From NCBI GenBank assembly GCA_016716135.1, contig JADJWX010000006.1, forward strand, positions 62,001 to 126,000: a stretch of DNA of 64,000 nucleotides, in the 5' to 3' direction. Below the pieces are notes generated by a model. It was not told the DNA's origin. It did no database searches and saw only the letters and a program-made list of their open reading frames with translations. The stretch is from Lewinellaceae bacterium. Its GTDB lineage: Bacteria; Bacteroidota; Bacteroidia; Chitinophagales; Saprospiraceae. The position numbers were made by a program, and so were the translations under genes. Positions 16,914-26,871 of this stretch are shown piece by piece; within the stretch, counting starts at the first letter, position 1, and every line of letters begins with the position of its first letter.

Positions 16914-17669
16914 TTAGCGGCCCAGCCAATCTTTGAAATCGGTCATCCGGTCGCCGCTTACAAATACATCTTGCCGGGCCTTGGGCGCGAGTTCAAGTTT
17001 GAGTTTGCCTTTGAAGTGCGTCAGCACGGTTTGAATGGCCGGAAAACTGACCAGGTACTGGCGGCTGATGCGAAAAAACTGCCGGGGGTCGAGCAGGCTC
17101 ACCAGCTTGTCGAGGCTGAAGTCGATGGGCAGGTGCTGGCCGTCGCGGGTGACGAGAAAAGTGATTTTTTCATTGGAATAAAAATAGGCGATGTCGGCCG
17201 TTTCAATGCTGCGGATCTTGGTGCCCACCGTGATCATGAAACGGGATTTGTACTCCGGCGCCGATTGGCCGATGGAGCGGAGCAGGGTGTTGAAATCGGG
17301 TTTGGAAAACTGTTCCTTCAGGGTTTTGTATTTGTCCAGCGCGGCGATTAGCTCGATGAGGTTCACCGGTTTGAGCAAATAATCGATGCTGTTGACCTTG
17401 AAGGCCTTGATCATGTACTCGTCGTAGGCCGTGGTAAAAATGACCGGGGCGGTGAGCGGCGCCAGCTCAAAAATTTTAAAACAAAGGTCGTCTTCCAGGT
17501 GGATGTCCATAAACACCAGGTCGGGCGCATCGTGTTGGCGCAGCCATTGCACCGACTCCGCCACGGAAGGGAGAATGGCCAGGACATGGATGCCGGCATC
17601 GTATTTTTTCAGCATGCCTTCGAGCCGTTGGGCGGTGAGGGCTTCGTCTTCGATGATGATGGTGTTCAT
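16914..17669 (-). CDS. LytTR-family response regulator
   Basis: 251 residues from the ATG complementary to 17667-17669. The receiver domain has the acidic pocket IIIEDE, the phosphoacceptor Asp55 in LVFMDIHLED, TTAYDEYMIKAF and the conserved Lys in YLLKP. The C-terminal half is a LytTR DNA-binding domain: SRFMITVGTKIRSIETADI, FYSNEKITFLVTRDGQ, PRQFFRISRQYLVSF and VSGDRMTDFKDWLG. Such regulators usually pair with a LytS-type sensor kinase in the same operon, and none is in this window. Its gene is divergent from the first SBBP gene and shares its 198-bp upstream region, so it may control that gene. Confidence 0.92.
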   Translation of the reverse strand: MNTIIIEDEALTAQRLEGMLKKYDAGIHVLAILPSVAESVQWLRQHDAPDLVFMDIHLEDDLCFKIFELAPLTAPVIFTTAYDEYMIKAFKVNSIDYLLKPVNLIELIAALDKYKTLKEQFSKPDFNTLLRSIGQSAPEYKSRFMITVGTKIRSIETADIAYFYSNEKITFLVTRDGQHLPIDFSLDKLVSLLDPRQFFRISRQYLVSFPAIQTVLTHFKGKLKLELAPKARQDVFVSGDRMTDFKDWLGR

Positions 17670-17867
17670 AAAGTGCAAGGTCCGTTGTGTTTGAAGTAGT
17701 TGCCGGTACAAAAGTGCGTGGATACCTGTCTGCTGTGCAAGTCTGTTGTGCCCGGTGCCGAATTTTAGAGGAAGAATACCCAAAAAAACGGGCCGGGTCT
17801 GATTTGGTTGGTCAGCCAAATTAAATATCTTGCAATCCATTTTTTACTTATCTCAAATTCAGAACCT

Positions 17868-20800
17868 ATGAAAACTGCCTTCCGAGGTTTATCCTTCCTG
17901 TTCGTTTTTCCGGTTATTTCGTTCTCGATTGCCCAAACCCAAACCCCACCGGCCGCCGCGCTTGCCGAAAAAATGCAGGCCGCCGATATTTTGTTTTTGG
18001 AAAACAAAGGCCAGATCCGCGGCCCGCGCGGCGAAGCCCGGCCCGACATGCTTTTTCTGGCAAAAGGGCAGGGCTGCAAAGTCCTGGTGACGGCCAACGG
18101 CCTGAGTTACCAGTTTGAAAAAACGGAGTATCCCGAGGGTTACCAACCCCGGAACCGGCGCGATATCGACCGCACTAAACAACAGGAACTTGAAAAACAG
18201 ATCCGCCGCAGCACCCACCGCGTAGACATGCGCCTCGCCGGCGCCAACCCCAACCCAACCATTCACCGCGAACAAGCGGCGGCCTACTACGAAAATTACT
18301 ACAACATCCCGGAAGCGCCGGAGGGCATCCTGGGTGTGCGTTCCTACGAAAAACTGCGCGTCGAACAAGTATACCCCGGCATCGACTGGCTGCTGTACAG
18401 CAAGGGCCAGGGGCTGAAATACGATTTCATCGTGCAACCCGGCGCCGACCCTGCCCTGATCCGCATGGATTACAGCTGGGCGGATGCACTGAAACTCAAC
18501 CCCGACGGCTCGCTGTCCATCGTCACCCCGCTGGGCGAACTGACCGAAGCGGCGCCCGTCTGTTTTCAAGGCGATCAAAAAATTCCTGCGCAGTTTGTGC
18601 TGGACGGGAATACCGTATCCATTGCCCCGGAAGCCTATGACCGGCAGCAGCCGCTGGTGATCGACCCTTGCGTGGTTTGGGGGACGTATTACGGTGGCCC
18701 TGCTTTTGAATTTGAATCGGTCACTGCAACGGATGCTGCAGGCCATGTATATCTGGCAGGGTATACCGCATCTATGTCCGATATCGCCGCAGGTGGGCAT
18801 CAGAACACTTTAGGGGGCAATTCAGATGCCTTTTTGGTTCAGTTTGATGCCAGTGGTGTTCGGCAATGGGGGACGTATTATGGTGGATCGGAGTTCGACT
18901 GGGCAACGGCCTTGGCTACCGACGGGCTGGGCCATGTCTATATGGCTGGTGTGGCTAATTCAAGCAGCGCCATAGCCTTTGGTGGGCATCAGAATATTAT
19001 TGGCGGCAATGGTGACGCCTTTTTAGTGCAGTTTGATGCAGCAGGTGTTCGGCAATGGGGGACATATTATGGGGGATCGGAAGATGAATACTGCTTTTCG
19101 GTAGCTACCGACGGGCTGGGCCATGTCTATCTGGCTGGTGATACCGGTTCAAGTGACGGCATAGCCTTTGATGGATATCAGGATAATTATGGCGGCAAAG
19201 GCGATGCCTTTTTAGTGCAGTTTGATGCGGCCGGAGTGCGGCAATGGGGGACGTACTACGGTGGATCGGAATACGATTGGGGAGGTGCTTTAAGTATCGA
19301 CGGGCTGGGCCATGTCTATATGGCTGGTGGGACTAGTTCAAGTGACGGCATAGCCTTTGGTGGGCATCAAAATATGTATGGTGGCGATGGCGATGCCTAT
19401 TTAGTGCAATTTGATGCGGCTGGTATGCGGCAATGGGGTACGTATTATGGAGGATCGGCTGATGAAGATGGAAATTCTTTAGCCACCGACGGGCAAGGGC
19501 ATGTTTATATGGCAGGTAATACAGCATCAAGTGACGGCATCGCCCTTGGTGGGCATCAAAATAGTTATGGCGGCGGTACTGACGACGCTTTTTTAGTGCA
19601 GTTTGATGCAGCTGGTGTGCGACAATGGGGAACGTACTACGGAAGTTCGGAAAGAGACTTTGGCTTTTCGGTAGCTACCGACGGACAGGGTCTTGTCTAT
19701 TTAGCTGGCAGAACTCATTCAGGTGACGGCATAGCATTTGGCGGACACCAGAATATGTATGGCGGCGATGGCGATGCCTATTTAGTACAGTTTGATGCAA
19801 CTGGCGTTCGGCAATGGGGCACGTATTACGGGGGATCGGATTATGACTATGGCTATTCTGTAGCCACCGACGGTCAAGGCTATGTCTATTTGGCCGGTAT
19901 AGCTAATTCAACTGGAGGCATAGCCTTTGGCGGGCACCAGAATGCTAATAACGGGGCTGGTGATGCCTTCCTGGTAAAAATGTATCCCGCCGACCTGGAA
20001 CTCAGTGAAACCATAACCCCCATCACCTGCAAACTCCTTTCAGACGGTTCCATTGAACTGGAAACCGCCAATGGCCCTGCCGGGGTAACCTACAATTATA
20101 GTTGGTCCAATGGCGCCACGACACCGGACGTTTCAAACCTGGCAGAAGGCGCCTACACCGTCACGGTAAGCTATGGCGCTGCGTGCTCCACCGTCAACAG
20201 CTATACGGTGCCCGGCCCGCCAAACTTTGTCAGTTCGAGTTCCAACCGGACGCATACCTGCTTCAATCAGCAAAAAGGGGTTGCACGTATAACGGCATTT
20301 GGGGGCTGGGGTGATTTTACCTACCTGTGGAGCAATGGGGAGACAACATCCGTGATCAGCAACCTGCCTGCCGGCACTTACACCGTGACCTTCACGGATC
20401 AGGGTGGTTGTAGCAACACCAACAGTATGACTATCAACGCTATAGGTGGCGGCCCCGTTAGCTTTTCGACGGTGAATCAGCAGCTTGTTTCGGGTGAAGC
20501 CCTGTCCATCACGATGGATGGCATGGGCAACGCCGACTGGTTTGCCTGGTTTGCCGGCCAACAATCAAATATTCAGGCGCTGCAGCCCGACAACGGCATC
20601 TGGAGTACTTTGGATGGTGCTTTCACAAAAATTGTGGACGTGCAAACGCCGCGCTCCTTCGGGAAGGTGGAAATCGGGGTAACACCGGAGTACTTTGCCG
20701 ACTGTTATGGCGATACGGTGTGGTTTGCCTACAACCTGGTGCCCGGCCAATCCGGCGTGTTTATCCCCGAAATCTACACCCCCAATGGCGATGGCCAAAC

Positions 20801-21014
20801 GGACACCTGGGCAATTATCCTGCCCCCCGACTTCCAGAATGCCCGCGTAACCGTATACAACCGCGCCGGCGCCAAAGTCTACGAAGGTGATGCCACCATG
20901 CCCTGGGATGGCAGCAATGCCCCCGACGGCACCTATTTCTACGTGCTCAACTATACGCTGTTTGGCCAGCAACACGCGCTCAAAGGTGCGGTAACGATCT
21001 TGCGAACGAACTAG
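17868..21014 (+). CDS. Secreted SBBP/SprB-repeat protein with CHU_C terminus, copy A
   Basis: 1048 residues from the ATG at 17868. Residues 1-22 are a signal peptide. Residues 40-265 are the conserved N-domain that usually precedes SBBP repeats (ILFLENKGQ, LSYQFEK, HRVDMRLAGANP, YENYYNIPEAPEGI, QVYPGIDWLLYS). Residues 270-704 contain seven beta-propeller (SBBP) repeats of about 63 residues, each with QWGTYYGG, GHVYLAG and DAFLVQFD. Residues 710-880 hold SprB-type modules (YSWSNGATTPDVSNLAEGAY and YLWSNGETTSVISNLPAGTY). Residues 961-1048 form a CHU_C/gliding-type C-terminal domain (IYTPNGDGQTD, VTVYNRAGAKVYEGD, WDGSNAPDGTYFYVL). Proteins of this build are exported by the T9SS with a PorP/SprF partner, here encoded downstream. 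Paralogue B follows at 21392. Confidence 0.93.
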   Translation: MKTAFRGLSFLFVFPVISFSIAQTQTPPAAALAEKMQAADILFLENKGQIRGPRGEARPDMLFLAKGQGCKVLVTANGLSYQFEKTEYPEGYQPRNRRDIDRTKQQELEKQIRRSTHRVDMRLAGANPNPTIHREQAAAYYENYYNIPEAPEGILGVRSYEKLRVEQVYPGIDWLLYSKGQGLKYDFIVQPGADPALIRMDYSWADALKLNPDGSLSIVTPLGELTEAAPVCFQGDQKIPAQFVLDGNTVSIAPEAYDRQQPLVIDPCVVWGTYYGGPAFEFESVTATDAAGHVYLAGYTASMSDIAAGGHQNTLGGNSDAFLVQFDASGVRQWGTYYGGSEFDWATALATDGLGHVYMAGVANSSSAIAFGGHQNIIGGNGDAFLVQFDAAGVRQWGTYYGGSEDEYCFSVATDGLGHVYLAGDTGSSDGIAFDGYQDNYGGKGDAFLVQFDAAGVRQWGTYYGGSEYDWGGALSIDGLGHVYMAGGTSSSDGIAFGGHQNMYGGDGDAYLVQFDAAGMRQWGTYYGGSADEDGNSLATDGQGHVYMAGNTASSDGIALGGHQNSYGGGTDDAFLVQFDAAGVRQWGTYYGSSERDFGFSVATDGQGLVYLAGRTHSGDGIAFGGHQNMYGGDGDAYLVQFDATGVRQWGTYYGGSDYDYGYSVATDGQGYVYLAGIANSTGGIAFGGHQNANNGAGDAFLVKMYPADLELSETITPITCKLLSDGSIELETANGPAGVTYNYSWSNGATTPDVSNLAEGAYTVTVSYGAACSTVNSYTVPGPPNFVSSSSNRTHTCFNQQKGVARITAFGGWGDFTYLWSNGETTSVISNLPAGTYTVTFTDQGGCSNTNSMTINAIGGGPVSFSTVNQQLVSGEALSITMDGMGNADWFAWFAGQQSNIQALQPDNGIWSTLDGAFTKIVDVQTPRSFGKVEIGVTPEYFADCYGDTVWFAYNLVPGQSGVFIPEIYTPNGDGQTDTWAIILPPDFQNARVTVYNRAGAKVYEGDATMPWDGSNAPDGTYFYVLNYTLFGQQHALKGAVTILRTN

Positions 21015-21028
21015 GGAGCAAAGCATTT

Positions 21029-21169
21029 CGCGGGGGTGAACCACTTTTCAAATTTCAAATTTTTCTTTTCCAATTTGACTTTCATGGAACTTTCCATAGC
21101 CTGGATCATCCTTTTTAAGTCAAAAGTCTAATTTGAAAAGTTCAATTTGAAAAGTAGTGCACCCCCGCG
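21029..21169. repeat. Long inverted repeat between the SBBP genes
   Basis: CGCGGGGGTG at 21029-21038 pairs with CACCCCCGCG at 21160-21169, and the match continues inward imperfectly through ACTTTTCAAATT/AATTTGAAAAGT. The inner part is AT-rich, with several further copies of AATTTGA/TCAAATT. It could end transcription of copy A, or be a small non-autonomous element. Confidence 0.6.
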
Positions 21170-21248
21170 GATTTCTTAAGTTGCCGGGACGGGCAGCACC
21201 AGGCGAAGCCTAAAAAACGCACTAAAGCACTAACACCATGCAATTTGA

Positions 21249-21304
21249 ACACATAGGCACATAGCACACATAAATTTTAATATGTGCCCTATGTGCCTAT
21301 GTGT
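21249..21304. repeat. Strong hairpin upstream of SBBP copy B
   Basis: ACACATAGGCACATAG (21249-21264) pairs perfectly with CTATGTGCCTATGTGT (21289-21304). After a 2-nt mismatch, CACATA/TATGTG adds six pairs around the loop AATTTTAA. It lies 88 bases before the start of copy B, so it would fall in that gene's leader. Confidence 0.75.
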
Positions 21305-21391
21305 TTTATAAAAAAGCTATGTTCAAAATTTAAACTTTACTTTTATTACAACTGTGTAAACGCAGGCGGCAAACAATTTAAACCACGTACC

Positions 21392-24300
21392 ATGCCATCA
21401 CTGAAAACAATAGTCCCATTCCTGCTACTAATGAGCAGCGCGCTAGGCGCGCAAACCTCGCAAAGTGCTGCCTTCACCGGGAAAATGCAGTCCGCAGAAA
21501 TTCTTTTTTGGAAAACAAAGGCCAGGTACGCGGCCCGCACGGCGAAGCCCGGCCCGAGATTTTGTTTTCGGCCAACGGCCGGGGCTGCAAAGTCTTCGTC
21601 ACCGCTACAGGGCTGAGTTACCAGTTTGAAAAAATAGAATACCCGGAGGGCTACGAACCGCGCAACCGGCATGAACGCCTTGGCCCGGACGCTAAAACCC
21701 GCCACAACACCCACCGCGTAGACATGCGCCTCGCCGGCGCCAACCCTAACCCCACCATCCACCGCGAACAAGCGGCGGCTTACTACGAAAACTACTACAA
21801 CATCCCGGAAGCGCCGGAGGGTATCCTCGGTGTGCAAGCCTACGAAAAACTGCGCTTCGAACAAGTATACCCCGGCATCGACTGGCTGCTGTACAGCAAG
21901 GGCCAGGGGCTGAAATACGATTTCGTGGTGCAACCCGGCGCCGACCCTGCACTGATCCGCATGGACTATAGTTGGGCCGACAAGATGAATCTTAACCCCG
22001 ACGGCTCGCTGTCCATTGTGACCGCGCTGGGCGAACTGACGGAAGCCGCTCCAGTCTGTTTTCAAGGCGATCAAAAAATTCCTGCGCGGTTTGTGCTGGA
22101 CGGGAACACCGTATCCATTGCCCCGGAAGCCTATGACCGGCAGCAGCCGCTGGTGATTGATCCTTGCATTGTTTGGGCCACTTATTACGGCGGCGCCAAC
22201 AAAGACTATGGAAAATCTGTTGCCTTGGATGCTTCCGGGCATGTGTACCTGGCAGGTTTTACCGGATCAAATTCTACGATTGCCACTTCCGGTGGGCATC
22301 AGACTACCTATGGGGGCTTTACTTTCGATGCCTATTTGGTGCAGTTTGACGCTGCCGGCGTTCGCCAATGGGCCACCTACTATGGGGGAAGTGGTTTCGA
22401 TATTGGCTACTCGGTTGCAACGGACGCTGCCGGGCATGTGTACCTGGCCGGGAAAACTACTTCGACGAACAATATTGCTACCCCCGGTGCGCATCAGACT
22501 AGCTATGCCGGTGGGTATAACGATGCCTTTTTGGCGCAGTTTGATGCCTCCGGTATTCGACAATGGGCTACGTACTTCGGAGGAGGAGGAGATGACTATT
22601 GCCAGGCTGTTGCGACGGACGCTTTTGGCTATGTGTATATGGGTGGGAATACAAGCTCAAATAGTAAAATCGCTTTCGGAGGGCATCAAAATAGCTATGG
22701 CGGGGCTGGCGATGCCTTTTTGGCAAAATTTAATACGGCTGGCGTTCGCCAATGGGCGAGCTATTACGGCGGTAATAGTAATGAATGGGGCAATTCCATT
22801 TGCACGGATATTTTTGGCCATGTGTACCTGGTTGGCTATTCCTATTCAACCAGCGGCATTGCTTCGGGCGGCCATCAAAACACCCACATGGGCGGTTCCC
22901 CCAGGGGCGATGCGTTTTTAGCCCAATTCGATACCGCCGGCGTCCGTCAGTGGGCAACCTATTACGGCGGACCGGGAGCAGATGACGGCCTGGCCGTGGC
23001 AGCGGATGTTGCGGGGCATGTCTTTATGTCCGGCTGGACCAATTCGTTGACCAATATCGCTTTTAACGGGCATCAAAGTACCTATAATGGAGGCACCCAT
23101 CCGCTTTTTCCGCATGATGCCTATTTGGTGCAGTTCGATACCGCAGGCGTTCGTCAGTGGGCGACCTACTACGGTGGCCCAGGCGATGATGCGGGCTATG
23201 CTCTCGCTACGGATGCCGAGGGTCATGTGTATTTGAGTGGTGGTACAGGGTCTGACAGCGATATTGCCTTTGGCGGGTATCAGGACAAGTATGGCGGCTC
23301 ATATTCCGATGGTTATTTGGTACAATTCGATACGTTTGGCGTACGGCAATGGGGTTTATATTATGGCGGGGAAGGTCCTGATTATATTGAAGCCATTACC
23401 CCGGACGCTTTTGGCCATATCTACATGGCAGGTTATACGCAGTCAAACACAGGCATAAGCGCGGGAGGGCATCAGGGCACCTTTAGCGGCGAGAATGATG
23501 CATTTCTGGCTAAAATGTACCTCAACAACAACCTGAACCTCAGTGAAACTATTCAACCCATTACCTGCAAATACTTAAAAGACGGCTCCATTAATGTAGA
23601 TGTACTCAACGGCCCGCCCGGAGCCTCGTACTCGTACGCCTGGTCGAACGGCGCTACCAATGCCCTGATTACCGGTTTGGCAGATCAAACCTACACCGTT
23701 ACGGTCACCTACGGCGCTGCCGGCTGCACAGTTGAGCAGAGCTACGCCGTACCGGGCCCGCCGGCAGACATTGGCTGGAGCGCAGGCTTGGACGATGTTT
23801 GCTACAATAAAAACAACGGAGAAATACACGTGAGCCCAAGTGGCGGCTGGGGCGGCTTTACCTACCTGTGGAGCAATGGCGGAACCGATTCGGTCATTCA
23901 AAACCTGACGCCCGGCACCTACACCGTGACCATAACCGACTCGGGGGGCTGCAGCGTGGCTGACGTATTTGAGGTTGAAATCGAAGGTGGCGGGCCGGTT
24001 TCGTTTGAAACGACGGCCCTGCGGATTAACTCGGGCGAAGCTATCGAAATCCGGATGGACGGGATGTTCAACGCCAACCAGTTTGCCTGGTATATCGGTA
24101 GCCAACAATATGCCAACGCCGGGCAGCCCCTCAGCGGCGTCTGGTCCAGTTCAAACGGCGCTTTTACCCGGACCCTGTCCTCCGATAACCGGCGCTACCC
24201 CGGGCAGGTCGAAATAGCCGTGGCGCCGCAATACTCCAGCACTTGCATTGGCGATACGGTGACGTTTACCTACACGGTTATGCCAAACGAGACAGGCATT

Positions 24301-24555
24301 TTTATCCCCGAAATTTACACGCCCAACGGCGATGGCCAGACCGATTTCTGGACGATCACGCTGCCCGCCGACTTCCAGAATGCCCGCGTAACGGTGTACA
24401 ACCGCGCCGGCGCCAAAATCTACGAAGGCGATGCCACCATGCCCTGGGACGGCAGCAATGCCCCCGACGGCACCTATTTCTATATACTCAACTATATGAT
24501 GGCCGGGCGGCAACAGACGCTTAAAGGCGCGGTCACGATCTTGCGTACGAATTGA
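21392..24555 (+). CDS. Secreted SBBP/SprB-repeat protein with CHU_C terminus, copy B (frameshifted near its start)
   Basis: Paralogue of the protein at 17868, with the same domain order; 1054 residues if corrected. The signal peptide (MPSLKTIVPFLLLMSSALGA, from 21392) is in one frame and everything from codon 39 on is in another. The switch is at the six-T run 21504-21509: the paralogue reads ILFLENKGQ, and one extra T here would give exactly that. As read, the downstream frame has an in-frame ATG at 21508 (MENKGQVRG), which would lack a signal peptide. Seven SBBP repeats (QWATYYGG) lie at about residues 259-710, SprB-like modules (YAWSNGATN, YLWSNGGTD) at 716-866, and a CHU_C domain at 967-1054, almost identical to that of copy A. 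Either a sequencing error or a real inactivating shift. Confidence 0.85.
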
Positions 24556-24612
24556 AACCACCTCAAAAACGAGATCAAACAAAACAGTTCAACTAAAAAA
24601 AATCAAATCCAG

Positions 24613-26657
24613 ATGAACAAGACCTTCAACGCCATACTCCTGCCCATACTTTTCCTGATCAGCTTGTGCTCAAGTGTAAACGCCCAGCAAATTCCGCTGA
24701 TCCAGGCCTACTCCTTTCAGCCAAAGATCCTCAACCCGGCAGCCCAGGGCGGCGCTTCCGGTGGCGGCATTCTGGCACTTTACCGCAACCAGTTTTCCGA
24801 CCTGCCCACCTCGGCCCGCCCGGTGACCTACCTGCTCCAGGCCGATGTGTCGCCCCTCATTCACGACCGCATCGGCGTCGGCTTGCTGGCCATGCAAGAC
24901 AAAGCGGCGCTGACCAAACGCACCACAGTCAATGCCTACTTTGCCTACCACCTTTTCCCGGAACAAAGCCCGTTCCGGCTGTCGCTGGGGGCAAACGCGG
25001 GGATTCTGAGCCAGAACATGGACCTCACCACCGCCACGGTGAATAACCCCAACGACCTCGTGCTGGTAAACGGTATGCAGTCCAAAACACAGTTCGACGG
25101 CGGTGTTGGCCTCCAACTCCAATATGTGCAGAACAACGGCTCCCGGCTCCAACTGGATGCTTCCATGCCGCAGCTGTTCACCAGTAACCTCAGCTTTTCG
25201 GCCGACGGCAACGCCACCAACAACCTGAAGTACGATGTGCTGCCGCATGCTTTCGCTTCGCTGCTGTACCGTTGGCAGACCTCGCCGTTTTTTGCCCTGG
25301 AACCCAACGTGGTGTACCGCGAATCGTATTCCACCGGTACTGCAGGCGGAAATGTCGATCTCAACCTGCGCCTGTTTTTCTGGAAAACGACCGCCTCATG
25401 GTCGGCGGCGGCTACCGGCTGGATGTCGATGGTTTGCATTTCCAACTGGGCGTCAAACCCATCGAAAACCTGCAAATTTTTGGCGCCTTCGAAAACCACG
25501 ACGCGCTGGGGAGTTCGTTCGAAGTGGGCCTCCAGTACCAGTTTGGCGGTTTCGGCGGAAGCAGCCGGCGGTGCCAGCCAGGCGCCGAAGAAAACGCCCT
25601 GATCCAGCAACGCGATGCCGCTATGGCTGCCCGAACGACGATGTTCCAGACGGCTTCCGATGCCAAAACAGAAATTGCCGCAGCCGAGAACGACATGGCC
25701 ATGGCACAAACAATTCCCGATGCGCAACTGCGGCAGGCCCGCCTTGAAAGCGCCGACAAACACATCCAGGTTGCCGAAAACCTGCAGGCCCTCGGCCAAC
25801 CGGATCTTCAAAAAGGCACCTCGGTACTCCTGCAGGCAGAGCAAATCCAGAGCCAGCTCGAAGCGGGCAACAAAAAGCTGTGCTACCCCGGCACCATGGA
25901 AGAAATTCAGGCCGCCGTGCGCGATATGCGCAACATCGACCGCTACATGCGCGACCAGATCACCGCTGCCAAAAACCGGCGGGGCACCGTACCGGCCAAT
26001 CCGGGCGCCAACAACCCCTACCAGCCGCCGGTTACGACCCAACCGACTACGACCCAGCCAACCACCACGCAACCAACCACCAACCAACCCGCCGTACCTG
26101 GTGTGCTCGATGTGAACAACCCGAACTCCATCCGGCAGTATCTGGACAAGCAGTTGGCAGCCGTGCCCAACAAGCCGGCCGATGCCCGGGTAAGCGGCGT
26201 ATCGGCTTCCACCTTCGAAATCGCCTTCTCCGACGCTGAAGAGCAATACGGCCTGGTTTACCTGCCACAGGTGAAAGCCGTGGCAGACTGGCTGGTCACC
26301 GAATTGAAACGCGGCGACCTGGTCCGCCAGGGCCTGAAAGAACAGTACATCACCATCGTTGCCGATTTGCGCGATGCAAACGTCAATATCCCGACACAGG
26401 TGAAATACCGGAGTGAATTCGGTAATCCGTTCTTCGCGACGTACCGCCTGAACGGGCAAGATCAGGTGCTTGAGGTGCCGGGAAATTCCGTGCTTACCCG
26501 TGGTTCGCTGGCGGTGACCAAGGCCTACAACCTCAAGCGGTATTTTGCTTCACAACTCGGTTTGCCGGAATCGGCGATTCAAATCGACATGCGGGCGCCG
26601 GCGCCGGGTACGGCAGCGGCGCAAACGACAAAAATTGTGGTGGGCTATAAGAAATAG
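24613..26657 (+). CDS. PorP/SprF-family barrel protein with long C-terminal extension (frameshifted)
   Basis: Two overlapping frames together encode about 681 residues. The first (from ATG 24613) has a signal peptide and a PorP/SprF-type barrel: QAYSFQPKILNPAAQGG, ALYRNQFSDLP, DRIGVGLLAMQDKA, FAYHLFPEQSPFRLSLGANAG. After NLRLF it runs into nonsense and stops at 25602; the other frame continues at once with LENDRLMVGGGYRLD and FEVGLQYQFGG, completing the barrel. One extra T in the five-T run 25375-25379 would join them. Beyond the barrel come a helical region (about 326-460, QRDAAMAARTTMFQTASDAK), a Thr/Pro/Gln linker (TTQPTTTQPTTTQPTTNQP) and a C-terminal domain of about 180 residues that I do not recognise. 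PorP/SprF proteins are outer-membrane partners for T9SS export of CHU_C-type cargo; the neighbours fit this. Confidence 0.85.
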
Positions 26658-26687
26658 GGCGACAGGAAATAACGGTGCTTAAAGGTG

Positions 26688-26726
26688 ATTCCCGGCGTGG
26701 CATTTTGCGGCGCCGGGAATTTTTTT
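26688..26726 (+). terminator. Intrinsic terminator after the PorP/SprF gene
   Basis: ATTCCCGGCG (26688-26697) pairs perfectly with CGCCGGGAAT (26711-26720), followed by T's to 26726. It separates the SBBP/PorP group from the adhesin gene. Confidence 0.9.
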
Positions 26727-26871
26727 GCCTGCTTGCCGCGGTGCATTGACCGACATTTCCTGCACCTGCCTACCTTTAGCATGTTTGGAGTTTATCCGCT
26801 GTTGTACGGGACGTTCCCGATTTACTGTCGCAGCACTCCATTTCAAAACGATTCACTTTTTTCAGTCCGGT

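Noticed and set aside
21029..21304. Possible insertion sequence between the SBBP genes
   Set aside because: There is no transposase and no target duplication that I can see; only hairpins.
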